NCBI GenBank assembly: GCA_011174825.1 | Contig: DUEZ01000058.1 | Coordinates: 1 to 60,070 of the forward strand | Length of the DNA: 60,070 nt | Reading direction: 5' to 3' | Source: Anaerolineae bacterium | GTDB taxonomy: Bacteria; Chloroflexota; Anaerolineae; Anaerolineales; E44-bin32 | In this document: positions 17,701-25,864 of the stretch, in pieces | Layout of the letters: every line of letters starts with the position of its first letter | Numbering within the stretch: position 1 is the stretch's first letter | Position numbers and translations under genes: made by a program | The notes under the pieces: model-generated | What the model was told of the DNA's origin: nothing | Database searches by the model: none | What the model saw: the letters and a program-made list of their open reading frames with translations, nothing else

Positions 17701-18615
17701 GAACATGGCCAACAGGTATGCGTAGCGGGGGAAGTTAGCAATATTCGACCCTACCAGACGCGGGCAGGGAAGGCCATGGGCTTTGTCACCATCGAGGATT
17801 TACAAGGCATGGTTGACCTGGTTGTCTTCAACCGGGTTTGGAGAGACGTCACAAAGTGGCTACAATCGGGCATGATTGTGCTGGTAAAGGGTAAGGTCGA
17901 TACCGAACGTGGTGATCCAAAGATTTTGGTGGACAAGATCAGTGCTGATCTTGAAAACATTGGGCCAATAGAAGAAGCTCATCGGATAGGGCCACCGCCA
18001 CCTGAAGACGTTCCCGCTGATTGGGTCGATGAATCACAACCGATTTCGCCCGATTTCGATCTATATGATCCCCCACCTGTGCCCGAGATGGATGTATGGG
18101 AAGATATTCCAGTTGAGGCCACGATGGCACAAACTGTAGATGATCCACCTCCTCTCGAAGAGGCCCGACCGGCGTCTGAGCCTGACGAGTCACCTTCTGT
18201 ATTGCAATCACAAGCCGGGGGTGATGTTCACGTTACGCAATCGGAAGTCGCTCCTTCGGTCTCAGAGCCGGACTCATATCTCCAAACAACTTCATCGACC
18301 GAATCCCTTTCTTATGCATCACTCGTATCTTTCAGGATGGATCGTGCGGAGTCGAGCGATCCGCAGATGTTGACGATCATTTTAAAGTCGACCGGTGATC
18401 GAAGACGTGATGCGTTGCGTATGCGTCGAGTACACGGCTTGTTAACTTCCTACCCAGGCAATGATCGTTTTGTGTTTAATGTATATGAGACCTCTCGCCG
18501 TTATCATCTCGAATTCCCCAGTTCGACGACAGGTTATTGCCCCGAGCTGCATGCTCAACTTCATGCGTTACTAGGCGAGGGCTCAGTCAGAGTAGAGCCT
18601 TTGAGGCTTCAATGA
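14755..18615 (+). CDS. dnaE: DNA polymerase III alpha subunit (DnaE1 type)
   Basis: The replicative DNA polymerase, 1286 residues. An N-terminal PHP domain (1-~280) keeps the metal-site set: HVHSEYSLLDG, ALTDHG, GMETY, FHILLL, TGCLSGE, FELQHH and NDVHY, so it may still be an active 3'-5' nuclease as in Thermus. The polymerase core has PDIDLDF (residues ~396-402) and LKIDFLGL (~558) for the three catalytic aspartates, then the HhH region with VGALDC. An OB fold follows (VAGEVSNIR, then FVTIEDLQGMVDLVVF). After that comes an acidic proline-rich linker (~1070-1190) and a small C-terminal domain with an SFRMDRAESSDPQMLT opening. The linker is longer than usual. ATG 14755 begins the PHP motif directly and has no strong ribosome-binding site. 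Confidence 0.95.
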   Translation: MSFVHLHVHSEYSLLDGLCRIPALIDRTVELGMPAIALTDHGAMHGVVDFYRKAKRAGIKPILGMETYLATRGMHDRDPKLDARTFHILLLAENDIGYRNLLKIASAGQLEGFYYRPRIDHEFLASHSEGLITTTGCLSGEVPRALQEGRYDQAQQLVEWYFEVFGRDRFLFELQHHDIPELPEVNKNLIDLAQHYQGHLVATNDVHYVHPADAELQDIMLCIQTGAVKADPDRMRMTDPSYYLRSPAEMEELFGEIPEALKNTLWIAERCKVDLDFKGYRLPDFDVPEGYTSESYLRRLCEDGLARRYGPGKKDPVLLDRLNYELDIINQMGFNAYFLIVWDLCRFAREQGIWYNARGSAAASIVAYCLEITLVDPIEHGLIFERFLNPGRVSMPDIDLDFQDDLRCKLLEYTSEKYGRDKVAQIITFGTLGARAAIRDVGRVLDIPLPEVDRVAKMVPAIPGKPVSIQDALQRVTSLREIYEETSYMRELIDTATQLEGVARNAGTHAAGVIITDKPIIEYIPLHRPTGGNSDDTPIGAVTQFDLNVLDSLGLLKIDFLGLSTLTVMARACDLIRERHGHDLDIHSIPLDDLETYKLLGRGEVLGVFQVEGAGMRRYLMDMKPRELANVVAMVALYRPGPLEFIPTYINRMHEREQVEYRHPALEPIFKETFGIPVYQEQIMSAAMELAGYTPSEADDLRKAIAKKKAKELKKHRSKFIQGATDRGIEHQTAGSIFDDWENFARYGFNKAHAADYGVIAVQTAYLKAHYPIEYMTATLSVFKHDTDKVALYIADCRRMGIDVLPPEINASGLDFMIENREGLPPAIRFGLSAVKNVGDSAVEVILGARREGGPFEGLEEFARRVDLRQVGKRALESLARVGALDCCGSRIVVLDSIERVLSLSSAHFRAIEVGQMSFFGAENGLTDSLELPRGPAEVPRRRQLSWEKELLGVYVSDHPLTPHIENLARVVTHFSAELGDAEHGQQVCVAGEVSNIRPYQTRAGKAMGFVTIEDLQGMVDLVVFNRVWRDVTKWLQSGMIVLVKGKVDTERGDPKILVDKISADLENIGPIEEAHRIGPPPPEDVPADWVDESQPISPDFDLYDPPPVPEMDVWEDIPVEATMAQTVDDPPPLEEARPASEPDESPSVLQSQAGGDVHVTQSEVAPSVSEPDSYLQTTSSTESLSYASLVSFRMDRAESSDPQMLTIILKSTGDRRRDALRMRRVHGLLTSYPGNDRFVFNVYETSRRYHLEFPSSTTGYCPELHAQLHALLGEGSVRVEPLRLQ

Positions 18616-18618
18616 GTT

Positions 18619-18726
18619 CGCTGAAATAACTACCCTCGAGAAGTAAGGACGATTATATGTTGGGTGCGGGCTGCGCTCCCACCCAACATATACCGATCAT
18701 CATCTCGCAGTTGAACTTTTTCAGTG
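18619..18726 (+). repeat. 108-bp imperfect palindrome, copy 2
   Basis: Same length and orientation as copy 1 at 12042-12149, with outer parts alike (CTGAAA, ACCCTCGA, AGTA-GGA, CATCTCGC, CTTTTTCAGTG). The central stem here is TATATGTTGGGTG paired 13 of 13 with its complement, a different sequence from copy 1 yet fully paired; the apical GCTGCG is shared. The copy begins 4 bases after the dnaE stop, and its last base is the first G of the pfkA Shine-Dalgarno. Confidence 0.75.
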
Positions 18727-18735
18727 GAGGCTTCA

Positions 18736-19707
18736 GTGAAATATCGCACGATCGGTGTTTTAACTTCAGGTGGTGATGCACCAGGTATTAACCCCTGTAT
18801 CCGTGCTGTCGTACGCAGCGCAATTTCACAAGGGGTGGAAGTTATTGGTATTCAGGAGGGGTTCGATGGTCTGATACGGGGAGAGATGGCCTCGTTAAGA
18901 GTGCGGGACGTGGGCGGGATCTTGCAGCGCGGTGGAACTTTTTTGAGAACAGCGCGTTGTCCGGAATTTCTCGAACGCAAGGGTCAACGTCAGGCATTAC
19001 GCGAGCTGAATGAAGCAGGTATTGAAGGGTTGATCGTGATCGGTGGCGACGGATCGATGAGAGGGGCCCACGTGCTAGCTGGGTTAGAATTCCCAGTCGT
19101 TGGTGTACCTGCTTCGATCGACAACGACATTTGGGGAACAGATATGTCCCTCGGTGTGGATACGGCCTTGAACACGATCATGGAGGCAGTTGATAAACTT
19201 CGTGATACGGCTTCGTCGCACCAACGAGCCTTTTTGGTGGAGACTATGGGACGGGGATGCGGTTATCTGGCGCTTCTGGTGGGAGTTATATGTGGAGCGG
19301 AGGTGATACTGATCCCAGAAGTTGAGATGCCATTAGAGCAAGTGGGCGATGCGGTCGAAGATGCTTACGCACGGGGCAAAACGCACGCCATCATCATCAT
19401 TGCTGAGGGCGCCAAGATCAGTGTTGGCGAGGTAGAAGATCACCTCAACACTCGTGAAGTGGGGTTTGAGACAAGGGGGACTATCCTGGGACACGTTCCG
19501 CGCGGAGGTAGCCCATCCGCTTTTGACCGTATGTTGGCGACACGGATGGGGGTTGAAGCAGCGGATGTTCTTTTACAGGGTATGAGCGATATGATGGTCG
19601 GTCTCCAAGGTCGTGAGATCGTGTCCATTCCATTGGAGCATGTAGTGACACAGTCACGCGAACCTAATCTTGAATTCTATGAGATGGCAAAAATCCTAGC
19701 TCGCTAA
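18736..19707 (+). CDS. pfkA: 6-phosphofructokinase, ATP-type
   Basis: A 323-residue PfkA family kinase making fructose-1,6-bisphosphate. LTSGGDAPGIN is at residues 9-19, IGGDGS at 102-107, the catalytic PASIDNDIWGTD, then MGRGCGYLAL. Glycine in GGDGS (rather than GGDDT) marks ATP use, in contrast to the PPi-type gene at 21129-22337; the PGTIDND glycine is alanine here. GTG at 18736 has GGAGG five bases upstream, and that site straddles the end of palindrome copy 2. An in-frame GTG at 18724 would lie inside the palindrome. Confidence 0.88.
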   Translation: MKYRTIGVLTSGGDAPGINPCIRAVVRSAISQGVEVIGIQEGFDGLIRGEMASLRVRDVGGILQRGGTFLRTARCPEFLERKGQRQALRELNEAGIEGLIVIGGDGSMRGAHVLAGLEFPVVGVPASIDNDIWGTDMSLGVDTALNTIMEAVDKLRDTASSHQRAFLVETMGRGCGYLALLVGVICGAEVILIPEVEMPLEQVGDAVEDAYARGKTHAIIIIAEGAKISVGEVEDHLNTREVGFETRGTILGHVPRGGSPSAFDRMLATRMGVEAADVLLQGMSDMMVGLQGREIVSIPLEHVVTQSREPNLEFYEMAKILAR

Positions 19708-19978
19708 GGTTTGTAAGGTTTGATAGATAGTCCCGAAGAATCGCTTTAGGCAGCCTGATGATCCTTGGCTGGGAGGGGGAGAAACGATCTAAGTTTAATC
19801 TTTGTCAAATTTTCGAAATAAACGTTCCCTGTGAGGGGGCTGAAATGATGCCGGTTCATAGGGACTTTTTTGTGGTTGAGGATTTCCTAAGATTAATCAA
19901 ATCCCTGTTGCGTCATTTCGAGGAGCTTCTCGATATAGTACGGGCAGTGTCCTAAGTCTTTCGAAGTAAAGCACTGAA

Positions 19979-20113
19979 TGTCATCCTGAGCAAAGCGAAG
20001 GATCCCTATGATGAAACCTTTGAAATTGTTGAATCAAAGGGATTCTTCGCGCCTGTCGGCGCTCAGAATGACATCTTTTACCATTGTAGGGGCGGTTCGC
20101 GAACCGCCCCTAC
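19979..20113. repeat. Dispersed palindromes including a 28-bp perfect one
   Basis: 19979-20073 is a GTCATCCTGAG...GCTCAGAATGAC imperfect palindrome with the GATCCCTATGATG core. 20086-20113 is a perfect 28-base palindrome (GTAGGGGCGGTTCG and its complement). They fill the 466-base gap between the convergent pfkA and radical SAM genes. Before them, 19840-19955 has a short open frame with a GAGGGGG site that I do not accept as a gene. Confidence 0.7.
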
Positions 20114-20173
20114 GTCATCTGGTAATAGGATGTTGGTTGTGCTAAATAGTTGTCATCCATGGAGGAAAGATTA

Positions 20174-21142
20174 TTACCGCATCAGAAAGATCGACCTACG
20201 ACGCTCGTCGAGGCGTGTCAAACCGGCTTCTTGAGCCATCTTGAGCGCCTCGCGGTATTCATCGGACGTCAGCCTCCGGTTGAGTGGTGGGTACTCGTGA
20301 GCTTTAAAGGATGGGCGATACTGATCCATTAAATTTAAATAGGTATTTGTTGATATCTCTTCAGCCAAGAAACGCACTATCTCTTCCGTGCCCGCAAGTC
20401 CTTCCGGTAGGACCAGATGACGGATCAAGAGACCTCGTTGAGCTATGCCTCGCGAGTCTTGTTTTAAGTCTCCCACCTGGCGATGCATCTCACGGATTGC
20501 GGTTTTGTTGACCTCAGGGTAGTTTCCGATTTTTGAGAGTCTTCTAGCAACCAAGCGATCGGCGTACTTCATGTCAGGCATGTAAATGTCTACCACACCG
20601 TCGAGTAGGGTGAGAGCCTCTGGTGAATCGTAGCCACCGGTGTTGTACACCAGTGGGATACGCAAACCGTGACCAGCAGCGATCACCAATGCTTCGAGGA
20701 TTTCTGCCACGACGTGGGAAGGAGAAACGAAATTAATATTGTGGCAACCTGACTCCTGAAGGGTGAGCATGATGGCTGCCAGTTCATCGGACTCGATCTC
20801 TCGTCCCGCAGGACCTTGACTGATATCACTGTTTTGGCAGTATTGGCAGCGCAAGTTACACCATGTGAAAAAGATCGTTCCAGAGCCTCGCCAACCACGC
20901 AGCGGTTCTTCCTCACCGTGATGGGGTCCATAAGAGGCAACCCGTGCCTTTGTCCCAGTTCGACAAGCTCCGTGTCGTTCAGACCGATCGACGCGGCAGT
21001 AGCGTGCGCACAGATCACAGGCGCTTTCACGCTGGCGCGCTCGCACTGCGCGCTCGGCCAATTCACCTGATTGATGTAATGATAAGTAACAGGATTCGAA
21101 GGAGCTCACGGTTTTGTGTGCCCCGCGATCAGTCCAACTCAC
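20174..21142 (-). CDS. Radical SAM protein (PflA-like, COG1313 type)
   Basis: A 322-residue radical SAM enzyme. The [4Fe-4S]/SAM motif is CNLRCQYC. Ahead of it is a second cysteine set, CDLCARYC...GAC, typical of the putative pyruvate-formate-lyase-activating COG1313 family, whose role is not settled. TIFFTWCN and NFVSPSHV follow the family pattern. The start is uncertain: the GTG at 21142 overlaps the PFK stop by 14 bases, while a GTG at 21109 gives a more typical N-terminus. Tight coupling to the PPi-PFK gene suggests co-expression, but no PFL gene is visible here. Confidence 0.78.
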   Translation of the reverse strand: MSWTDRGAHKTVSSFESCYLSLHQSGELAERAVRARQRESACDLCARYCRVDRSERHGACRTGTKARVASYGPHHGEEEPLRGWRGSGTIFFTWCNLRCQYCQNSDISQGPAGREIESDELAAIMLTLQESGCHNINFVSPSHVVAEILEALVIAAGHGLRIPLVYNTGGYDSPEALTLLDGVVDIYMPDMKYADRLVARRLSKIGNYPEVNKTAIREMHRQVGDLKQDSRGIAQRGLLIRHLVLPEGLAGTEEIVRFLAEEISTNTYLNLMDQYRPSFKAHEYPPLNRRLTSDEYREALKMAQEAGLTRLDERRRSIFLMR

Positions 21143-22337
21143 TGGTCATGATAAAGAGAGGCTTCATCGCGAAGCTCTTGTACTGTGGTCGTAATCGCTC
21201 TTTATTGTAATGCTTCTCCACATTAACAACTTTGGACGAACTTGCGACAACATCGATAGGGACATTGTCATAGCGTCCGTTCTTCAGCACAACGAGTCGA
21301 CCATGAATCCCGGCCATGATCAAATCTAGGGCAAGATTTCCGTAAGCCATAGGCACGATGGAATCAATGGCATCAGGATCGCCTCCACGTACCAGATACC
21401 CCAACTTCTGATTGATGGTGTTAACCGGAACCCCATTATTGTATTTTGGGGACAGCTCTTTGATTTTTACGGAAACCAGATCACCGATGCCTCCAAGTTT
21501 CATATGACCATAGGCATCTTTAAGGGTGTCTTGGAAGATCATTTCTCCGCCTTCAAACATCGCCCCTTCCGAGACAATCGCCACGGAGTACTTGCTCGGG
21601 TTATTGCACCGATCGTAGACCATGAGTTCGGTAAAATGGTCGATGTCAAATTTGTATTCCGGGATGGCACAGCGATTCGCGGCACCTGCCATGGTGGGGA
21701 GCATGGCTGTGAAGCCAGCGTAACGACCGAAGACTTCTACGATCATGATCCTTTCATGCGATCCAGCCGTGGTTCGTAGACGGTTCGTCATCTCGATGGT
21801 CCTTGTCACACAAGTGCTGAATCCGATGCAATAATCCGTTCCTGGCACGTCGTTGTCCATCGTCTTGGGGATGGCGACGACTTTCACGCCCTCCTGATAC
21901 AGACGCACAGCGTAGCTGAGTGTATCGTCTCCTCCGATTGGGATGAGGTAATCTACCCCCAGGAAGTCCAAGGTCTTGATGACTTCGGGTGTCAAGTCAT
22001 TAACTTCTTCGCCATAGCTGTCTTTTAGATGTGCGGGTACATCAGCTTTGGCAATGCGTGTTGGATTAGTACGAGAAGTATGCAAAAAAGTTCCACCAGT
22101 TCTGCCTGCCTTGTTAACGAGTTCCTCAGTTAGCATTTGACAGCATTTACTGTTATCGGCTTTTTTGTCCCGAATAACGCCAACAGGACCGGCCCATCCG
22201 CGGCGAAAACCGATAACTTGATAGCCTTCATGAATGGCTCGAATGGTCACCGCCCGAATCGCTGGATTGAGGCCTGGGACATCCCCGCCACCGGTGAGGA
22301 TTGCGATGACACCCTTTTTCTTCTTGACACTTATCAT
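21129..22337 (-). CDS. 6-phosphofructokinase, PPi-type
   Basis: A 402-residue PFK. ILTGGGDVPGLNP lies at the N-terminus, and the discriminating motifs IGGDDT and IPKTMDNDVPGTDY both match pyrophosphate-dependent enzymes (Asp for Gly, Lys for Gly), so the reaction should be reversible and PPi-driven. EVFGRYAGFTA follows. ATG 22337 has AGGAGG seven bases before it, so MPGGKA upstream is leader. It is the first gene of a two-gene unit with the radical SAM protein. Together with pfkA at 18.7 kb the cell has both phosphoryl donors. Confidence 0.85.
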   Translation of the reverse strand: MISVKKKKGVIAILTGGGDVPGLNPAIRAVTIRAIHEGYQVIGFRRGWAGPVGVIRDKKADNSKCCQMLTEELVNKAGRTGGTFLHTSRTNPTRIAKADVPAHLKDSYGEEVNDLTPEVIKTLDFLGVDYLIPIGGDDTLSYAVRLYQEGVKVVAIPKTMDNDVPGTDYCIGFSTCVTRTIEMTNRLRTTAGSHERIMIVEVFGRYAGFTAMLPTMAGAANRCAIPEYKFDIDHFTELMVYDRCNNPSKYSVAIVSEGAMFEGGEMIFQDTLKDAYGHMKLGGIGDLVSVKIKELSPKYNNGVPVNTINQKLGYLVRGGDPDAIDSIVPMAYGNLALDLIMAGIHGRLVVLKNGRYDNVPIDVVASSSKVVNVEKHYNKERLRPQYKSFAMKPLFIMTSELD

Positions 22338-22555
22338 GGCTTTCCCTCCTGGCATTACACCTACTTAATTTTACTATTCCATTCGCCCATATACTCACTT
22401 ATCTTAACCGAAACAAGATAAGTTCATCAAGGATTTTGCCCTTCCTCTTCACCGCGCTTAAGCTCATGTTTGATGTTTATGGCCTGAAGCTTGCATCCAT
22501 TTAATCGTGCTGATGGGAACAGTGGATCGATGTGGGACAGGAGGGATTTGACACC

Positions 22556-22861
22556 ATGCGAAGCTGTAAGAAGGAAGCTACGGATTTAGCGGTTTGGATC
22601 AATTCTTTGGAAGAACCATACCAGCAGAATGCCATTGAATGGTTGAGAATATATATCCGTCGCCCGATGGATGATCTGCAAGTGGATATTGAATCATTTC
22701 TGAAAGAGTTAGATCCTGTCGTCCGAAATTATTTCCTCATCCATACTCGGACATTGCTTAAAACCGCGGCGCATTATTTTGGAGCGAAGGATTGGGGGGA
22801 GTTTTCGCCGGTGGGGGAGAAACCTGAGGCAAGCTTCGAAATACCCCCCGTATCGGTCTGA
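22556..22861 (+). CDS. Hypothetical protein, 101 residues
   Basis: A small, acidic, helical cytosolic protein with no family I recognise. AVWINSLEEPYQQNAIEWLRIYI and VRNYFLIHTRTLLKTAAHYFGAKDWGEF look like two amphipathic helices. ATG 22556 has AGGAGG 11 bases upstream. It is divergent from the PPi-PFK gene and stands alone. It is probably a real gene given its codon pattern and ribosome-binding site, but unproven. Confidence 0.5.
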   Translation: MRSCKKEATDLAVWINSLEEPYQQNAIEWLRIYIRRPMDDLQVDIESFLKELDPVVRNYFLIHTRTLLKTAAHYFGAKDWGEFSPVGEKPEASFEIPPVSV

Positions 22862-22983
22862 GTTTTGTGCTCTGCATGGATCCAATTGGGATGATGTTTC
22901 ATCTGGATCGTAGTTAGACGCGCAATTTTCTTTTATTTTAACTAAGGCAAATATATCCTTCCCCGGAATCTCGTAAATTGATG

Positions 22984-23297
22984 TTATTCTGAGTGAGCTC
23001 CTCTACTTTTCTTGGGACCTGCGGCTCTGCGAGCGAAGAATCCCTATGATGTACCTGGTTGTTTGCATCGTCTCAGGGATTCCTCGCTCGCTTAGCTCGC
23101 TCGGAATGACCCATACCCATATGTCATTGCGAGTCCCGCAGGGGCGAAGCAATCTCCTCAACCAAAAGATTGCTTCATCGCACTGGCGTGCTCCTCGCAA
23201 CGACATTGGGGGAGAGTGTCATTCTGAGTGCCATAGGCGCGAAGAAACCCTGCGCCGTAACGAATTAATATGCTTCCTCCTAGGGTTTCTTTCGTGA
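22984..23297. repeat. Three adjacent dispersed palindromes
   Basis: 22984-23110, 23122-23206 and 23217-23297 are three imperfect palindromes with TTATTCTGAG/CGGAATGAC, TCATTGCGAG/CTCGCAACGACA and TCATTCTGAG ends. They carry the same AGGGATTC and AGCAATCT cores as at 5.5 and 20 kb. They account for the 454-base gap. Open frames here are repeat translation. Confidence 0.7.
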
Positions 23298-23315
23298 CAG
23301 AAGCGTAATATGGGC

Positions 23316-24995
23316 TCACATCCAACTGGGCTCTTCGTAAGTGCCGAAGACTTCCCTCATCACATCAATGATTTCACCCAAAGTAGCGTATACATGAACA
23401 GCTTCGAGGATATAAGGCATCGTGTTTTCAGTGCCTTGGCAAGCGATACGTAGACGATCAAGTGCGTCACCGACCGCACCGTTGTCGCGAGTTCGGCGAA
23501 GTTTTTCCAAGCGTTCCACTTGACGTCGATGACCCTCCGGATCCATCTCCAAGAGAGAGATCTTCAAAGGGGCATCATCGAGGTAAGCATTAACACCGAC
23601 GATCTTCCGCTGTCCATTGTCAATTTCACGTTGATAGCGATAAGCTGCCTCATGGATCTCGCGCTGAAAGAAACCAACCTCTAATGCGGGAAGCACGCCC
23701 CCTAATTCTTCGATCCGACGAAAGTACTCTCTCGCTTGTTTCTCCGTGCGATCTGTCAAAGCTTCAACGAAGAATGATCCTCCAAGTGGATCGATCGTAT
23801 TTGCTGTACCTGATTCCTCAAGCAGGATCTGTTGGGTTCGAAGCGCAATCGTTGCAGCGTGGGCGGACGGCAAAGCCAACGCCTCGTCCATCGAGTTGGT
23901 GTGAAGCGACTGGGTGCCTCCTAAAACGGCTGCCAACGCTTGAATAGCAACACGTACGATGTTGATCTCTGGTTGTTGAGCGGTCAAGCTCACGCCGGCG
24001 GTCTGAGTGTGGAAGCGCATCAACCAGGAACGTTCGTTTGCCGCACCGAAGGTGTTCCGCATAACGTCTGCCCAGATCCTGCGTGCGGCGCGGTACTTGG
24101 CAATCTCTTCGAAGAAATCATTGTGCGCGTTGAAGAAGAACGATAAGCGAGGGGCAAAGGTGTCAATCTCCAAGCCTCGATCAAGCGACCAGCGTACGTA
24201 TTCCATCCCATCCGAAAGGGTAAACGCCAATTCCTGGACGGCAGTGGATCCTGCTTCTCGGATGTGATACCCCGAAATTGATATCGTGTTCCACAACGGT
24301 AGCTGCTGGCTGCCATATTCGATGGTATCGATCACCAAGCGCATGGAGGGCTTGGGCGGGAATATGTATTCTTTTTGGGCGATGTATTCTTTTAAAATGT
24401 CGTTCTGGATTGTGCCCCGGAGTTGTTCTTGACGAACACCTTGTTTCTCGGCCGCTGCAATGTACATCGCCCAGACCACGGCCGCCGGGGAATTAATCGT
24501 CATGCTGGTGGAGACTTTTTCGAGCGGGATCTTTTTGAACAGGATCTCCATGTCCTGCAACGAGGAGATCGCCACGCCACATTTTCCAAACTCACCGAGC
24601 GCTTCAGGCGCGTCGGTGTCGTAGCCCATTAAAGTGGGTAGATCGAATGCGGTCGATAAACCGGTTTGCCCCTGATCAAGCAGGTAGCGGAAACGCTGGT
24701 TTGTCTCCTCGGCAGAGCCGAAACCGGCAAACATGCGCATCGTCCAAGGTCTTCCCCGATAAAGTGTTGGGTGGACAGCGCGAGTGTATGGATATTCGCC
24801 AGGTAGGCCAAGATCTCGCTGGAAATCGATATCTTCGATGTCTAGAGGAGTGTAAAGGCGATTGATCGGCTCAGAGGAGGTCGTGATAAATTCTTCACGA
24901 CGCTCTGGAACACGATCTATGGTTTCTTTGAGCTTTTCCTGTTCCCACGTCTCCATTGCATGACGTAAGTTTTCAAGCTTCTTGCGATCGAACAT
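23316..24995 (-). CDS. Acyl-CoA mutase large subunit (methylmalonyl-/isobutyryl-CoA mutase type)
   Basis: A 559-residue catalytic TIM-barrel subunit of a B12-dependent acyl-CoA mutase, lacking the cobalamin-binding domain, so it needs a separate small subunit that is not in the window. Motifs: [15 protein letters not shown] (80-93), [32 protein letters not shown] (194-207), [11 protein letters not shown]. Phe89 and Gln207 replace the Tyr and Arg that read the methylmalonyl carboxylate; Phe/Gln is the known isobutyryl-CoA mutase pattern. ATG 24995 has GGAGG five bases before it. An extended -10 lies about 120 bases upstream. Confidence 0.88.
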   Translation of the reverse strand: MFDRKKLENLRHAMETWEQEKLKETIDRVPERREEFITTSSEPINRLYTPLDIEDIDFQRDLGLPGEYPYTRAVHPTLYRGRPWTMRMFAGFGSAEETNQRFRYLLDQGQTGLSTAFDLPTLMGYDTDAPEALGEFGKCGVAISSLQDMEILFKKIPLEKVSTSMTINSPAAVVWAMYIAAAEKQGVRQEQLRGTIQNDILKEYIAQKEYIFPPKPSMRLVIDTIEYGSQQLPLWNTISISGYHIREAGSTAVQELAFTLSDGMEYVRWSLDRGLEIDTFAPRLSFFFNAHNDFFEEIAKYRAARRIWADVMRNTFGAANERSWLMRFHTQTAGVSLTAQQPEINIVRVAIQALAAVLGGTQSLHTNSMDEALALPSAHAATIALRTQQILLEESGTANTIDPLGGSFFVEALTDRTEKQAREYFRRIEELGGVLPALEVGFFQREIHEAAYRYQREIDNGQRKIVGVNAYLDDAPLKISLLEMDPEGHRRQVERLEKLRRTRDNGAVGDALDRLRIACQGTENTMPYILEAVHVYATLGEIIDVMREVFGTYEEPSWM

Positions 24996-25112
24996 CTGGG
25001 CCTCCAAGTTGATTCCAAGACACGATCTTAGGCCGTGGATTAAAAAAAATGGTGAAAATCCCACAATTTATGTCACGCTACATAACGTGGTCGATTTCGA
25101 TGATTGAGCGTG

Positions 25113-25121
25113 ATTATAGCA
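25113..25121 (-). promoter_or_regulatory. Extended -10 (TGCTATAAT) for the mutase gene
   Basis: The minus strand reads GCATGCTATAAT, the same 12 bases as upstream of the 11257-11991 gene. The start codon is about 118 bases downstream. No convincing -35. Confidence 0.4.
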
Positions 25122-25279
25122 TGCGTAAATCCACTTCCGTGAACCGATCTCAATCCCCTGTTACCGACTTACAGTTAACTTGCAAAAGGGCCTCTTACGG
25201 TTGAATTCATGGCAAAATGCAAGATATCACTAACCTGCGAGTGTATGATTGAAGGAGCAATGCTCGCCGGGAGGATAGG

Positions 25280-25702
25280 ATGAATGCTCGGAAGATGTTC
25301 ATTTTACTCATAGGGCTTGCCTGGCCGTTTTTAGGTCTCGGTCTCATGGCGCTTCATTTTGGGTATTTACCTTCAGGTGCGACCCTGGTGGCTGAAGCGA
25401 TTGGTTTGTTGTTGGCAGGTATTCTTAGTGGCTGTTTATTCATGGCAGCCCACACAGGCTTAAATTCACCGCTTGGGAGGGGCATGATCCATTTGGGGTA
25501 TCTCCTATTCGCACCTTTAGGCTTGATGGCAGCCCTTGTGGCACCCAATTCACTTGAAGCCGCCAGTAATATCTCCATGTTAACGCTTGTTGTCGGTGTA
25601 CCCATCGCAATCGTTTTGTATAGCAACTTGGTCGTCGCTGCAGGCCTAGGTATTACTGGAGGGCTGGCAATATCAGCCAAGGTGATAGCTTCTAAATTCT
25701 AA
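25280..25702 (+). CDS. Small integral membrane protein, 140 residues
   Basis: An unrecognised inner-membrane protein with four predicted helices (~5-27, 36-58, 70-88, 100-133), glycine- and alanine-rich, with almost no loops. It has no motif that gives a role. ATG 25280 follows GGAGGATAGG. It is divergent from the mutase gene and shares a convergent terminator with the large minus-strand island. Confidence 0.65.
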   Translation: MNARKMFILLIGLAWPFLGLGLMALHFGYLPSGATLVAEAIGLLLAGILSGCLFMAAHTGLNSPLGRGMIHLGYLLFAPLGLMAALVAPNSLEAASNISMLTLVVGVPIAIVLYSNLVVAAGLGITGGLAISAKVIASKF

Positions 25703-25761
25703 CCTTATCCGGGATCGATCTACTTAGAACTTCAGGTCGGATAATCAATGTTTGGATATGA

Positions 25762-25791
25762 AAACCCCGTTGACATTCGTTGACGGGGTTT
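25762..25791. terminator. Bidirectional terminator between the membrane protein and the acyl-CoA island
   Basis: AAACCCCGT (25762-25770) pairs with ACGGGGTTT (25783-25791). A T-rich tail follows on the plus strand and TTTT from the stem end on the minus strand. It lies 60 bases after the plus-strand stop and 74 after the minus-strand MoaD-like stop, closing both units. Confidence 0.8.
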
Positions 25792-25864
25792 GAAATTTTA
25801 TTTTGCAGAAATAGTGAGTTATTCTATGAAGACACCTAAGCTCAATTATCGGACGAATGTCCGG

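Noticed and set aside
19758-19955. Small open frame after pfkA with a GAGGGGG before an internal ATG
   Set aside because: Short, with no recognisable family, and it runs up to a repeat; not enough to call a gene.
23316-24995. Plain methylmalonyl-CoA mutase call
   Set aside because: Phe89 and Gln207 do not match the carboxylate-reading Tyr/Arg of that enzyme, so the substrate is left open.
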